Both the position numbers and the translations under genes were made by a program. The notes beneath the pieces were generated by a model, which saw only the letters and a list, made by a program, of their open reading frames with translations, was not told where the DNA came from and did no database searches. Below are positions 1 to 7,300 of a DNA stretch of 12,260 nucleotides, in pieces. How positions within the stretch are numbered: position 1 is the first letter of the stretch; each line of letters begins with the position of its first letter. This stretch comes from CAZIRF01 sp964541755 (GTDB lineage Bacteria; Spirochaetota; Spirochaetia; Treponematales; Breznakiellaceae): positions 1-12,260 of the forward strand of contig CAZIRF010000060.1 in the NCBI GenBank assembly GCA_964541755.1, written 5' to 3'.

Positions 1-55
1 CTGACCCTGTCAGTCGAAACTGACCCTGTCAGTCGAAACTGACCCTGTCAGTCGA
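1..55. repeat. 19-bp palindromic tandem repeat, three copies, abutting the pckG stop
   Basis: The unit CTGACCCTGTCAGTCGAAA occurs at 1-19 and 20-38, and its first 17 bases recur at 39-55. Each copy contains the inverted repeat CTGAC-CCT-GTCAG; with flanking bases the stem becomes ACTGAC/GTCAGT, 6 bp with a 3-base loop. The last copy ends at base 55 and the complement of the pckG TAA stop is 56-58, so on the minus strand the array begins immediately after that stop. The window starts exactly on a unit boundary, so more copies may lie outside it. It could act as a 3' mRNA hairpin series or be a simple expanding repeat. The repeat is directly visible; any role is inference. Confidence 0.9.
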
Positions 56-1882
56 TTAGCCCAGGCGGCTTTCGATGGCCACGAGCTCGTCGGCCAGCTC
101 TTTGGGGAGCTTGTCGCCGAACTTGGGGTAGTGGTTGGCACGGACGTCCGCGATTTCCTTCTTCCAGCCCTCGACGTCAACCTTGAGCAGTTCGGCCATG
201 TCTTCCTTGGTCACGCCCTCGGGGAGGTCGATCGCATCAACGGTGGGCATGATACCGATGGGGGTATCCTGGAACTTGGCAGTCCCGGCGCAGCGCTCGA
301 AAACCCAAGCGAGGACGCGGGAGTTCTCGCCGTAACCGGGCCACAGCCACTTGCCGTCGTCCGTCTTGCGGAACCAGTTGACGAAGAAGATCTTGGGAAG
401 CTTGTCCTCGGTGGTCTTCTTGCCAATGTTGATCCAGTGCTGGAAGTACTCGCCCATGTTGTAGCCGCAGAAGGGCAGCATGGCGAAGGGGTCGCGGCGG
501 ATGGTCCCTGCTTTGAGGTCGAGGGCCGCAGCGGTAATCTCAGAGCCGACGATCGAACCCATGAACACGCCGTGGGTCCAGTCTTTTGCCTGGTGCACGA
601 GGGGAATCGTGCTGGGGCGGCGGCCACCGAAGAGGATGGCGTCAATCGGCACACCGGCGGGATCTTCCCACTCGGGGGCGATAACGGGGCACTGGGAAGC
701 GGGAGCGGTAAAGCGGGCATTGGGGTGTGCACCGGGGACCTTCTTACCCTCGGCATCCAACTGACCTTCCTTCCATTCATTGCCCTTCCAGTCAATGTTC
801 TTGCCGGCAGGGGCGGGGTAGCCGATCTGCTCCCACCATACATCCTTGTCCTCGGTAACGACGACGTTCGTAAAGATGGTGTTCTTCTCGATGGAGCGCA
901 TGGCCATGGGGTTGGATTCCTCGGCAGTACCGGGTGCAACGCCGAAGAAGCCGGCTTCGGGGTTGATGGCGTAGAGGCGGCCATCCTTGCCGAACTTCAT
1001 CCAGGCGATGTCGTCGCCGATAACGTTGACCTTCCATCCGGAGATGGTGGGAACGAGCATGGCGAGGTTGGTCTTGCCGCAGGCGCTGGGGAAGGCCGCA
1101 GCGACGTACTTGGAGACACCCTGGGGGTTCGTGAGCTTGAGGATGAGCATGTGCTCGGCGAGCCAGCCTTCGTCGCGGGCCACAACAGACGCGATGCGGA
1201 GGGCGAGGCACTTCTTGCCGAGGAGTGCGTTTCCGCCGTAGCCGGAACCGTAGGACCAGATCTCGCGGGTCTCGGGGAAGTGGGATATGTATTTCTGCTC
1301 GATGGGAGCGCAGGGCCACTTGCCGCCATCGGTTTCGCCCGCTTGGAGGGGCTTGCCAACGGAGTGGTAGCAGGGAATGTACTCGCCGTTACTGCCAAGT
1401 ACGTCGAGGACCTTGGTCCCGACGCGGGTCATGATGTGCATGTTGGCGACGACGTACTCGCTGTCGGTGATCTCAACGCCGATCTTGGCGATGTTGGAGC
1501 CGACGGGACCCATGGAGAAGGGGATGACGTACATGGTGCGTCCCTTCATGCAGCCCTTGTAGAGGCCGGTCATGGTCTGCTTGAGCCCCTCGGGTTCGAT
1601 CCAGTTGTTGGTGGGGCCGGCAGCCTCTTTGGTCTTGGACGCGATGTAGGTACGATTCTCAACACGCGCGACATCGGAGGGATCCGAGCGGAAGTGCACG
1701 CTGCCGGGGCGTTTTTGGGGGTTGAGTGCTTCTGCCATGCCGGAATCGACGGTGATTTTGATCATCGCGTCGTACTCGGCCTTGCTGCCGTCGCAGACGA
1801 CGACCTTTTCGGGGGTCATGAGGGCGACTGCATCTTCGACCCACTTCTTGAGGCCGGCGTGCTTGAGTTCGTTCACGTTCAT
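56..1882 (-). CDS. pckG: Phosphoenolpyruvate carboxykinase (GTP)
   Basis: This 608-residue cytosolic enzyme interconverts oxaloacetate plus GTP with PEP, GDP and CO2, linking the C4-acid pool to glycolysis and gluconeogenesis. The length is normal for the GTP-dependent family. Visible signatures in order: substrate-binding RVENRTYIASKTKEAAGP (73-90), YGGNALLGKKC (215-225), the metal-ligand His in AEHML (H244), the kinase-1 P-loop FPSACGKTNLAM (264-275) with the family's active-site Cys268, kinase-2 GDDIAW (289-294), PEAGFFGVAPGT (308-319), FGGRRPSTIPLV (418-429) and the guanine-pocket region NWFRK...WPGYGEN (502-520). All key residues look intact. In fermentative bacteria the enzyme often runs toward oxaloacetate, but direction cannot be read here. 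The start is set by AAGGAG five bases upstream of the ATG. It is monocistronic, with its own promoter and the tandem repeat right after the stop. A 601-codon open frame on the opposite strand is a shadow. Confidence 0.98.
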   Translation of the reverse strand: MNVNELKHAGLKKWVEDAVALMTPEKVVVCDGSKAEYDAMIKITVDSGMAEALNPQKRPGSVHFRSDPSDVARVENRTYIASKTKEAAGPTNNWIEPEGLKQTMTGLYKGCMKGRTMYVIPFSMGPVGSNIAKIGVEITDSEYVVANMHIMTRVGTKVLDVLGSNGEYIPCYHSVGKPLQAGETDGGKWPCAPIEQKYISHFPETREIWSYGSGYGGNALLGKKCLALRIASVVARDEGWLAEHMLILKLTNPQGVSKYVAAAFPSACGKTNLAMLVPTISGWKVNVIGDDIAWMKFGKDGRLYAINPEAGFFGVAPGTAEESNPMAMRSIEKNTIFTNVVVTEDKDVWWEQIGYPAPAGKNIDWKGNEWKEGQLDAEGKKVPGAHPNARFTAPASQCPVIAPEWEDPAGVPIDAILFGGRRPSTIPLVHQAKDWTHGVFMGSIVGSEITAAALDLKAGTIRRDPFAMLPFCGYNMGEYFQHWINIGKKTTEDKLPKIFFVNWFRKTDDGKWLWPGYGENSRVLAWVFERCAGTAKFQDTPIGIMPTVDAIDLPEGVTKEDMAELLKVDVEGWKKEIADVRANHYPKFGDKLPKELADELVAIESRLG

Positions 1883-1887
1883 AGGAG

Positions 1888-1893
1888 CTCCTT
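1888..1893 (-). promoter_or_regulatory. pckG ribosome binding site
   Basis: AAGGAG on the minus strand lies five bases before the pckG ATG at 1882. It sits in a short palindrome (GGAGCTCC) that could weakly pair. It is the only strong Shine-Dalgarno sequence I find before any gene in this window. Confidence 0.85.
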
Positions 1894-1934
1894 GGAATGG
1901 AATTGGGGCTCTCTTTGCCAGAGGCTTACCGGCT

Positions 1935-1949
1935 AAACCATACCGGTTT
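1935..1949. promoter_or_regulatory. Dyad over the pckG -10 box, possible operator
   Basis: Five-base arms AAACC and GGTTT are separated by ATACC, overlapping the proposed -10 hexamer, with the half-motif ACCGG repeated nearby at 1928-1932. The position is right for a repressor site, but the arms are short and no regulator gene is adjacent. A second perfect dyad, CTGAT-A-ATCAG, lies upstream at 1995-2005. Confidence 0.25.
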
Positions 1950-1965
1950 ACGCATATTTGTTCAA
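1937..1965 (-). promoter_or_regulatory. Probable sigma70-type pckG promoter
   Basis: On the minus strand TTGAAC (1965-1960) is followed after 17 bases by TATGGT (1942-1937), 4/6 matches to consensus at each box. A start near 1930 would give a leader of about 48 bases ending in the AAGGAG site. An inverted repeat, AAACC-ATACC-GGTTT (1935-1949), covers the -10 box and could be an operator. The boxes are visible; their function is inferred. Confidence 0.5.
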
Positions 1966-2026
1966 GCGCGGGCGGGGGAAGAATGGGGCATAGGCTGATA
2001 ATCAGTCCCGTTTCATGACATTCGCT

Positions 2027-2050
2027 GGCGCTTTTCCCCAGAAAAGGGCC
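2027..2050. terminator. Hairpin without U-tract in the gap between the 2094 gene and pckG
   Basis: Stem CTTTTC/GAAAAG (2031-2036 with 2041-2046) has a CCCA loop and is extended beyond one mismatch by GGC/GCC (2027-2029 with 2048-2050). It begins 43 bases past the stop of the minus-strand gene ending at 2094 and upstream of the pckG promoter, where a terminator would be expected. No run of T follows on either strand, so intrinsic termination is only a possibility. Confidence 0.35.
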
Positions 2051-2093
2051 TTCCTGGCGTGCGGGTGTTTTGCCGGATTGGCCGCTGGCTGCG

Positions 2094-2486
2094 TCAGGCG
2101 CTCAGGGAAAAGAGCGCCCCGGCCGCAAGACTGGGGGCCGGGCGATACGGCATGGCGGTATGGGCCGCTTGGGCGGTTTGGATTTGTTCGCGGTACTGGT
2201 TAATGAGGGCATCGAGCCGCTCGTCGGACTGCCCGGCGGCCTTGAGGGCCCGGGTGTCGGGATTTTGTTTGAGCTTTATCAGCTGGTCGACCAATACGTC
2301 GAGAACCTTGAGCTTGGTCACACTCACTCCGCGGCTGCCCTCGGGGGCGGGGGTACCGCGTACGTGTTTGAATTGTGAATATATGAAGGAAGAGGGCGAA
2401 ACCGGCAGGGATATGCGGTTCGCGCGGTACGAAGAGACGGCGTAACTTACGGCTCCCAGGCTCCCGATGCCACTTGTTGCAGTCAT
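2094..2486 (-). CDS. Small conserved-looking hypothetical protein
   Basis: A 130-residue protein of unknown function. The N-terminal 35 residues are Ser/Ala-rich with no clear signal peptide. The core (about 36-75) contains YSQFKHVRGTPA and GVSVTKLKVLDVLVDQL, which resembles uncharacterised small spirochaete proteins I have seen, though I cannot name a family. Residues 88-112 form a probable amphipathic helix, followed by a Pro/Ala-rich tail. I prefer this frame to the overlapping plus-strand frames because its core has regular helix-like patterning and it lies codirectional with, and 34 bp downstream of, the lipoprotein gene. There is no Shine-Dalgarno sequence. A -10-like GATATT (2501-2496) ends nine bases before the ATG, with only a poor -35 (CTGATT, overlapping the upstream stop), so it may be leaderless or read through from the upstream gene. 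Confidence 0.65.
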   Translation of the reverse strand: MTATSGIGSLGAVSYAVSSYRANRISLPVSPSSFIYSQFKHVRGTPAPEGSRGVSVTKLKVLDVLVDQLIKLKQNPDTRALKAAGQSDERLDALINQYREQIQTAQAAHTAMPYRPAPSLAAGALFSLSA

Positions 2487-2520
2487 GATACCCCGAATAT
2501 CGGCGTATCATTTCAAAAAA

Positions 2521-3777
2521 TCAGTATTTTATGCGTTGGTACTCGTTACTGCGGTCCAGGACAAGCGCACGAAGGGCCTCTTCATCAGGAGGACTCTCCT
2601 CTGCAATGGTCTTTCTAAGCCAAGGAATAATGGCATCCTCCCGAAAGCGCTCCCAATTGTTCGGCAGGACGGCGGGAACGTGGAGGAACTCCTCGGGCGG
2701 TATGTGGCCCAAGAGAGAAGAGTATACTTGGGGATAGATTTTTTCGTTGACGGTCTTGAGGGCGGAGAAGCCGTTTGCCACCCCGAATACGGTATCGGCC
2801 GTACGGGTTTTCTGGTGGAAGGAGAGCATGTCTCTCCAGGAATCCTCGCGGAAAAACCAGCTGGCAAAGTCTCGTGCGGGACTGCGTGCCCGGCCTTTTT
2901 TACACAGGCCCAGCCACACGGAATCTTCCTGTACCGGGATGATTCCGTCTTTTGCTATCCAGCGAAAGTCCAGAAGGCTTCGCTGATCTGCCGAGAGGGT
3001 AAAGAGCTCACGTGTAGCCATACATGAAAGGAGTATGGTGCCGTTTGCCAGGAGTCGCGTGCGGGGAACATTGAGCCAGGAGAAGGTGAACTCCTCTTCT
3101 GTTTCGATAGAGCCGTTTACTTCGCTCGTCCAGGAGCGAAGCCAGTCGACGCTCGCGCTCAATCCCGTGCTGTCCCAGGCAAGAGGGCTGTCCTCGTGCC
3201 AGTCTGCACCCATGAGGCGGGTAAGTGTTATTAAAAAGGTATCGTCCCAACGGGGTGCGTATCCCATGCGATCGTCCTGTTCTCCCTTGATGCGGTTGAA
3301 GGCGGTGCTCGCTTCGCGGGCGCGATCGGGGGGTAACACAAAGGGGGTGTCAAAGAGCGGGGCTTGTTCGCTGGAAAAAACAAAGGCGGGAATATTGAAA
3401 GAAACCGGCAAGAGGTACTGCCGGGCCCCAAAGTGTCCCTGGGCCAGGAGCTTCGGGTAGAAAGCCCGTTCGTCGATGATGCGGTCTTCGAAGAGGTCGT
3501 CGAGCGGCAGGAAGTGGCGGCGGTTTTTTGAATCCTTGAGCCAACTGGCTATGATGATGTCGGGTGGATTGGTGCTTTTATCGAGATCTGCCACGGGGTT
3601 TTCCCGATAAAAGATCTCCACTTTGTAGCGCCCCTGTGCGGCGTTGTAAATCTGCGCAATACTCACGAGGTCGGGGGTATCCGTCCAGACAATGGCCGGG
3701 CGGGGACTGGCGACATCGCAAGAGGCGAAGAGCGACAGGCAGAGAGCGAGGCAGGGCAGCAATCGTTTCCCGATCAT
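2521..3777 (-). CDS. Putative lipoprotein, extracellular solute-binding protein-like
   Basis: A 418-residue exported lipoprotein. A charged start (MIGKR) and a hydrophobic stretch lead to the lipobox LFASC, with Cys20 as the likely lipidated residue and Asp at +2. The mature part begins with a strand-helix pattern typical of family 1 (sugar-type) solute-binding proteins: IVWTDTPDLVSIAQIYN (29-45), then PPDIIIASWL (71-80), FLPLDDLFED (89-98) and a later YLLPVSFNIPAFVFS segment. The C-terminal half has aromatic-rich helices such as ASWFFREDSW. No permease or ATPase gene is next to it, so it is either an orphan binding protein or a fold relative with another role. The frame is open upstream to 3894, but the ATG at 3777 is chosen because the signal peptide starts there and a near-consensus promoter lies just before it; the longer form would have to start inside the divergent gene. 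The solute is unknown. Confidence 0.8.
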   Translation of the reverse strand: MIGKRLLPCLALCLSLFASCDVASPRPAIVWTDTPDLVSIAQIYNAAQGRYKVEIFYRENPVADLDKSTNPPDIIIASWLKDSKNRRHFLPLDDLFEDRIIDERAFYPKLLAQGHFGARQYLLPVSFNIPAFVFSSEQAPLFDTPFVLPPDRAREASTAFNRIKGEQDDRMGYAPRWDDTFLITLTRLMGADWHEDSPLAWDSTGLSASVDWLRSWTSEVNGSIETEEEFTFSWLNVPRTRLLANGTILLSCMATRELFTLSADQRSLLDFRWIAKDGIIPVQEDSVWLGLCKKGRARSPARDFASWFFREDSWRDMLSFHQKTRTADTVFGVANGFSALKTVNEKIYPQVYSSLLGHIPPEEFLHVPAVLPNNWERFREDAIIPWLRKTIAEESPPDEEALRALVLDRSNEYQRIKY

Positions 3778-3783
3778 GGACTC

Positions 3784-3812
3784 ACTGTACGAGTGCGCCT
3801 TTGGCTTGTCAA
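3784..3812 (-). promoter_or_regulatory. Strong promoter for the solute-binding-like lipoprotein, apparently leaderless
   Basis: On the minus strand a perfect -35 TTGACA (3812-3807) is followed after exactly 17 bases by TACAGT (3789-3784), 4/6 to consensus. Only six bases separate that box from the ATG at 3777, so transcription should start at or next to the A of the start codon. No Shine-Dalgarno sequence is present. Confidence 0.65.
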
Positions 3813-3832
3813 TTGCCGGTGGTAGATATACT
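3806..3832 (+). promoter_or_regulatory. Promoter of the 3841 gene, overlapping the divergent -35
   Basis: TTGTCA (3806-3811, 5/6) and TATACT (3827-3832, 5/6) are spaced by 15 bases; an alternative -10, TACTAT (3829-3834), gives 17. The -10 box ends eight bases before the ATG at 3841. The -35 overlaps the -35 of the divergent lipoprotein gene, so the two polymerases probably compete. Confidence 0.5.
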
Positions 3833-3840
3833 ATGCTCTC

Positions 3841-4326
3841 ATGTTGGTAAAAGACCCCGATATCGCCACCCTCATCGAGCGCATCTCCGAACACTATCGG
3901 AGCAACATATCAAACCGGTATATCCGGCCGGCCCTTTTGCTCTTGCCCTTGGACGGGCAGACCTGGGATCGCATCGACAGCCTTACCGAACGCTCGGAGC
4001 TCTATCGTTTCCAGGGCGCTCACCTGGACGAGCTCTATCATCAGGTTATTGCCTGTTCCCGTTTCGTCGCAAGTGCCCGCCGCGAATTGGCTCCTTCCAT
4101 TCGTTCGCGGCTAGCCGCCCCGTCTTCTTCCTCGGCAGATCGCGACCGCATTCTGCGCGATATGGCCATCAACAATTTTTCCTCAAATCTTACGGTTTTT
4201 GCCGATCTCGTGAATGAGCTCTACGTGCGTCTGGTGGATTTTGACAAGCGAAATGCCCGCGGCAAGGCGCCGGTGTATCCCACCATGCCGGAGCTGCAGA
4301 ACGTCGGGACCAATCTCGTCGGTTAA
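3841..4326 (+). CDS. Conserved-looking helical hypothetical protein
   Basis: A 161-residue soluble protein with no signal peptide or membrane segment. Most of it looks alpha-helical, with an N-terminal DPDIATLIERISEHYRSNIS, a hydrophobic PALLLLPL turn (about 31-38) and a long Leu/Val helix around RDMAINNFSSNLTVFADL (about 103-120). The Arg/Asp/Glu content suggests a protein-interaction role. I do not recognise a family or catalytic motif. The start is the first ATG in frame and sits eight bases after a -10 box, without a Shine-Dalgarno sequence. The gene is alone on its strand and ends in a good intrinsic terminator. It faces the flcA candidate tail to tail, so shared function with flcA is only a guess. 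Confidence 0.8.
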   Translation: MLVKDPDIATLIERISEHYRSNISNRYIRPALLLLPLDGQTWDRIDSLTERSELYRFQGAHLDELYHQVIACSRFVASARRELAPSIRSRLAAPSSSSADRDRILRDMAINNFSSNLTVFADLVNELYVRLVDFDKRNARGKAPVYPTMPELQNVGTNLVG

Positions 4327-4329
4327 GCG

Positions 4330-4350
4330 AGGGGATGCGTCCCCTGATTT
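4330..4350 (+). terminator. Intrinsic terminator of the 3841 gene
   Basis: Four bases after the TAA stop, AGGGGA-TGCG-TCCCCT makes a 6-bp GC-rich stem with a 4-base loop, followed by GATTTT. This fits Rho-independent termination on the plus strand. The minus-strand copy of the hairpin has no T-run after it. Confidence 0.75.
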
Positions 4351-4371
4351 TAGCGTATTCAGGGTAGCTTC

Positions 4372-4395
4372 AAAAACCCGCTCAGTTGTTTGAGC
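4372..4395 (-). terminator. Intrinsic terminator overlapping the flcA stop codon
   Basis: On the minus strand GCTCA (4395-4391), a 6-base loop and TGAGC (4384-4380) form a 5-bp stem, followed by GGGTTTTTG. The TGA stop of the long gene is part of the 3' arm, so the terminator is built into the end of the coding sequence. The stem is short, but the five-T run makes it credible. Confidence 0.55.
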
Positions 4396-7300
4396 TGCCC
4401 GAAAGCAACTCTTCCCAGGCCGATGGCTCCAAAACATCCTTGTCAATCTCTTGGTATATCTGGGGGGCAAAGCCCAGATTAGGCTGGAGTATCATCTTTG
4501 TATTCAAGTAGCCCAAATTGGTCCCCTCTGCGCGAATCATGCTCTGGGGGTCGCGGGTAAGCGCGTCCCAGGCGCGGGCAGACTCGCTCAAAAGCGAGAG
4601 GGCGCGCGAGCGGTAGTCGGTGCGTCCGTTTTGGCGTGCGAGTTCTTCCATCGTAACCCCGAGGTTGTTTCGGGCACGCATGATACGCTCGGCGAGCTCT
4701 GCGTGCTCCACGCTGCCGGCGGGGACCAGGCGCGGGAAGCGACTGCGCTCGAGTTCGAGAATGTCCAGAAGCTGGTTGTAGTAGCCCTGGGCCATGTGCT
4801 GGTTGCCCTGGTTTGCTGCGGTATTGGCCATGGCGAACAGGAGTTTTCTGTTGAGTGGCAGATCCATTGAGGCATCGTAGAACTGTTCGAGGGCAGTGCG
4901 CCAATCGGCGTGGCTGTAATGTATGTAGCCCATGCGGTAGCGAATCTCCGGCGGCGCCCAGCCATCGCGAACAGCTCGTTTGTAGTTGGCCAGGGCGTCG
5001 TCGTGGCGGGCAAAGACAAAGTAATCGAGGTCGCCGAGATCGGCCCGTATGCGGGCAAGATCGGGGGTGGGGGCGAGGATGCGTCGTTCAAGCGCATCGT
5101 CATAGAGTTCTGCTCCCTTTACCAGCTGCTCTGCGGCCGGCAGGAAGGATCGCTCTTCTGCAAGGTGGGCGGCATAGCGGCGAACGGCATCGATATGCTG
5201 ATACTTGCGCGTGGCATTCTTCTCTTCGGCGCGGTCAAAGAGCTCGACAGCCTGTCTGATGGTTGCAAGCCCCTGTCCTTTTGCCCCATAGCGAAGCTGG
5301 TAGCGATACAGGTGGTACCAGGATTCGGGGTATCCGGGATCCTGTTCAATGGCGCGTTCAAAAATTTTGCCGATGCTGGTGATTCTTTCGAGGTTCGGGT
5401 CGGGAACCCCTTCGGGCTCCTCTTCCTTTTTGTCGATGAGGTATGCCCCCAATTCGGTGAGGGTTTCATGCCCGATTTTTCGACGCTTTGAACCCATGAA
5501 GTGTTCTTGGAGGGCAAGGGTGTCGGCGAGCGAGTCGGTACGGATGAAGTAGCGCAGCATGCGCTCCATAAAGGGATCTTTGGGGCCGTATTCTTCGATG
5601 AGTGTGGCGAAGGATTCACGGGCCCGCTCGTACTTGCTGCGGTCGATCTCCCCCCAGGCGAGAAAGTTGTCGCCCTGTGCGAGGAGCCCTTCGCGATCGT
5701 GGACCCTCCAATCGAGGATCTGGGCGCGCAGGATACGATCTGCCCGCTCGTAATTGCGCAGGAGTTCGCTCTCCATGCGCGCGTAGTCGAGGCTGGCCTT
5801 TTTGTCCCTGCGATAGAAGGTGAGGGTTTCGTCGTAGATCTGGCGGGCCATTTCGTACTGCCGCTTGTCAATGTATGCCTCTGCATAGCGGTAGTGCCAC
5901 TTCTTTTGTCTCTGTATTTTCGAGGCGGCGTCGAAGCGTTCTCTTGAACGGGTGTAGGACCCCTGTGGAATGAGTTCCCAGCCCTTTTTGTACAGTGAAT
6001 TTGCGGCAATGGGTTTCCAGACGAACTGATACCCCATGAACACGAGCAGGGCGGTGCAGGCGGTGATGAATGCGCCAATTTTGAGGACAGGGAGTATACG
6101 GTTTCGGAAGAGCCAGATAAAAGTGGCTTGTTCTGCCTCGAGTTCCTCGCCGCTCTTCTTCTCAAACCCCTTGGGAATGACAATGTTGCGTGAAAGTATC
6201 TTGCCTGCTACCGAAGCGCATTCGCTTGGCGAGGCTCCCGAGACCAGGAGCTGCACAAGATTCGCCATCTGGTCTGCCGGGATAATTTGTTCGGCGATGA
6301 TTTCTTCACAGGCCATACGCAGGTTGAGCGGATAGCTGTCGAGGGTGTGTTCGAGTTTTTCGAAGTCATCCTCGGTAAGGCTGATTTCCTCTTCGCCCAC
6401 GGATGACTTGGCGCTTTTTGCTGGCCTGGCCGGTCTTTGAGGGGGCGGGGCCTTTCCCGGGGCTCCATCTTTTGCGAAGAGGGCGTCTATGCCGTCAAGG
6501 GAGAAGTCTTCAAGGTCGGCAAAACCCTCTCCACCGGTTTCATCATCGTTTTTAAGCCCGAAGCCCGAAGCAATATCGTTGTCCAGGCTAAAGGTGTCGA
6601 AGGAGTCGAGGGGGACTTCCGCGTCCTCATCAACAGGGAGGGCGAAGGGGTCTTCGCCGTCCATGGCACCGGGAAGCCCTTCCGGGGCGGAATTGTTCTC
6701 CCCGGAGGCTGGCAGCTCGCCGCTTTCGTTATCTTCGCCTTCCAGTTCGATGCCCCCCGCGGGGACATCGAGGTCGGGGATGGAGAAGGGACTCTCGTCA
6801 AGGTCGTTGAATCCACCCTCATCGAGCGGGGGCGGGATCCTTTCCTCATCACCGGGGGGAGTCTCTGCGGGCGAAAGATCGAAGGCGCTGTCGAGATCCT
6901 CCGGGAGGGAAAAATCCCCGGAATCGGGTTCTGTGCCGTCGATGGCGGCGACCTCGTCGCTGTCCGGGAGCGGTCTGCTCTCCTCGTCGCCTGGAACGGC
7001 GAAGTCGTCGCTTGGAAGGGGAGGGAGTTCCCCTTCCGGGATTCCCGCTTCCTCTCGGGCAGCTGTTTTGGGTGTGCCCGGAGCCGGTTCTTCGCTAAAG
7101 AGGTCGAGGGAATCGTCCAGGTTGAATTCTTCGCCGGCGGGGAGGGAAAAGTCGCCAGATGCAGTTGGGGATGTTTCCCCGGGAAGGGGTTCTTCCTCTG
7201 CCGGAAGAGAGAAATCTCCCGATTCCCCGGTGAATACGTCCTCTGCCGGGAGCGAAAAATCGTCCCCTCCCATATCGAAGCCGTCGTCCGGGGCGTTGGG

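Noticed and set aside
1..55. CRISPR array
   Set aside because: The units are directly joined without spacers and are only 19 bp, so this is a tandem repeat and not repeat-spacer architecture.
131..1936. 601-codon open frame on the plus strand opposite pckG
   Set aside because: It mirrors an unmistakable PEP carboxykinase. GC-rich codon structure leaves the antisense frame open; the translation is Gly/Val/Leu/Asp-rich without domains and has no ribosome site.
2015..2445. Plus-strand open frames opposite the 2094-2486 gene
   Set aside because: Their translations are Arg/Ser/Cys-rich and low in pattern, they have no start signals, and the minus-strand frame has a conserved-looking core and fits the gene direction.
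3778..3894. N-terminal extension of the solute-binding-like lipoprotein frame
   Set aside because: It would overlap the divergent 3841 gene and its promoter and place 39 residues before a complete signal peptide with lipobox.
4979..5103. Possible foreign or rearranged DNA in the long gene
   Set aside because: The TPR reading frame runs through without a break and base composition does not shift visibly; no transposase, integrase or flanking repeats are present anywhere in the window.
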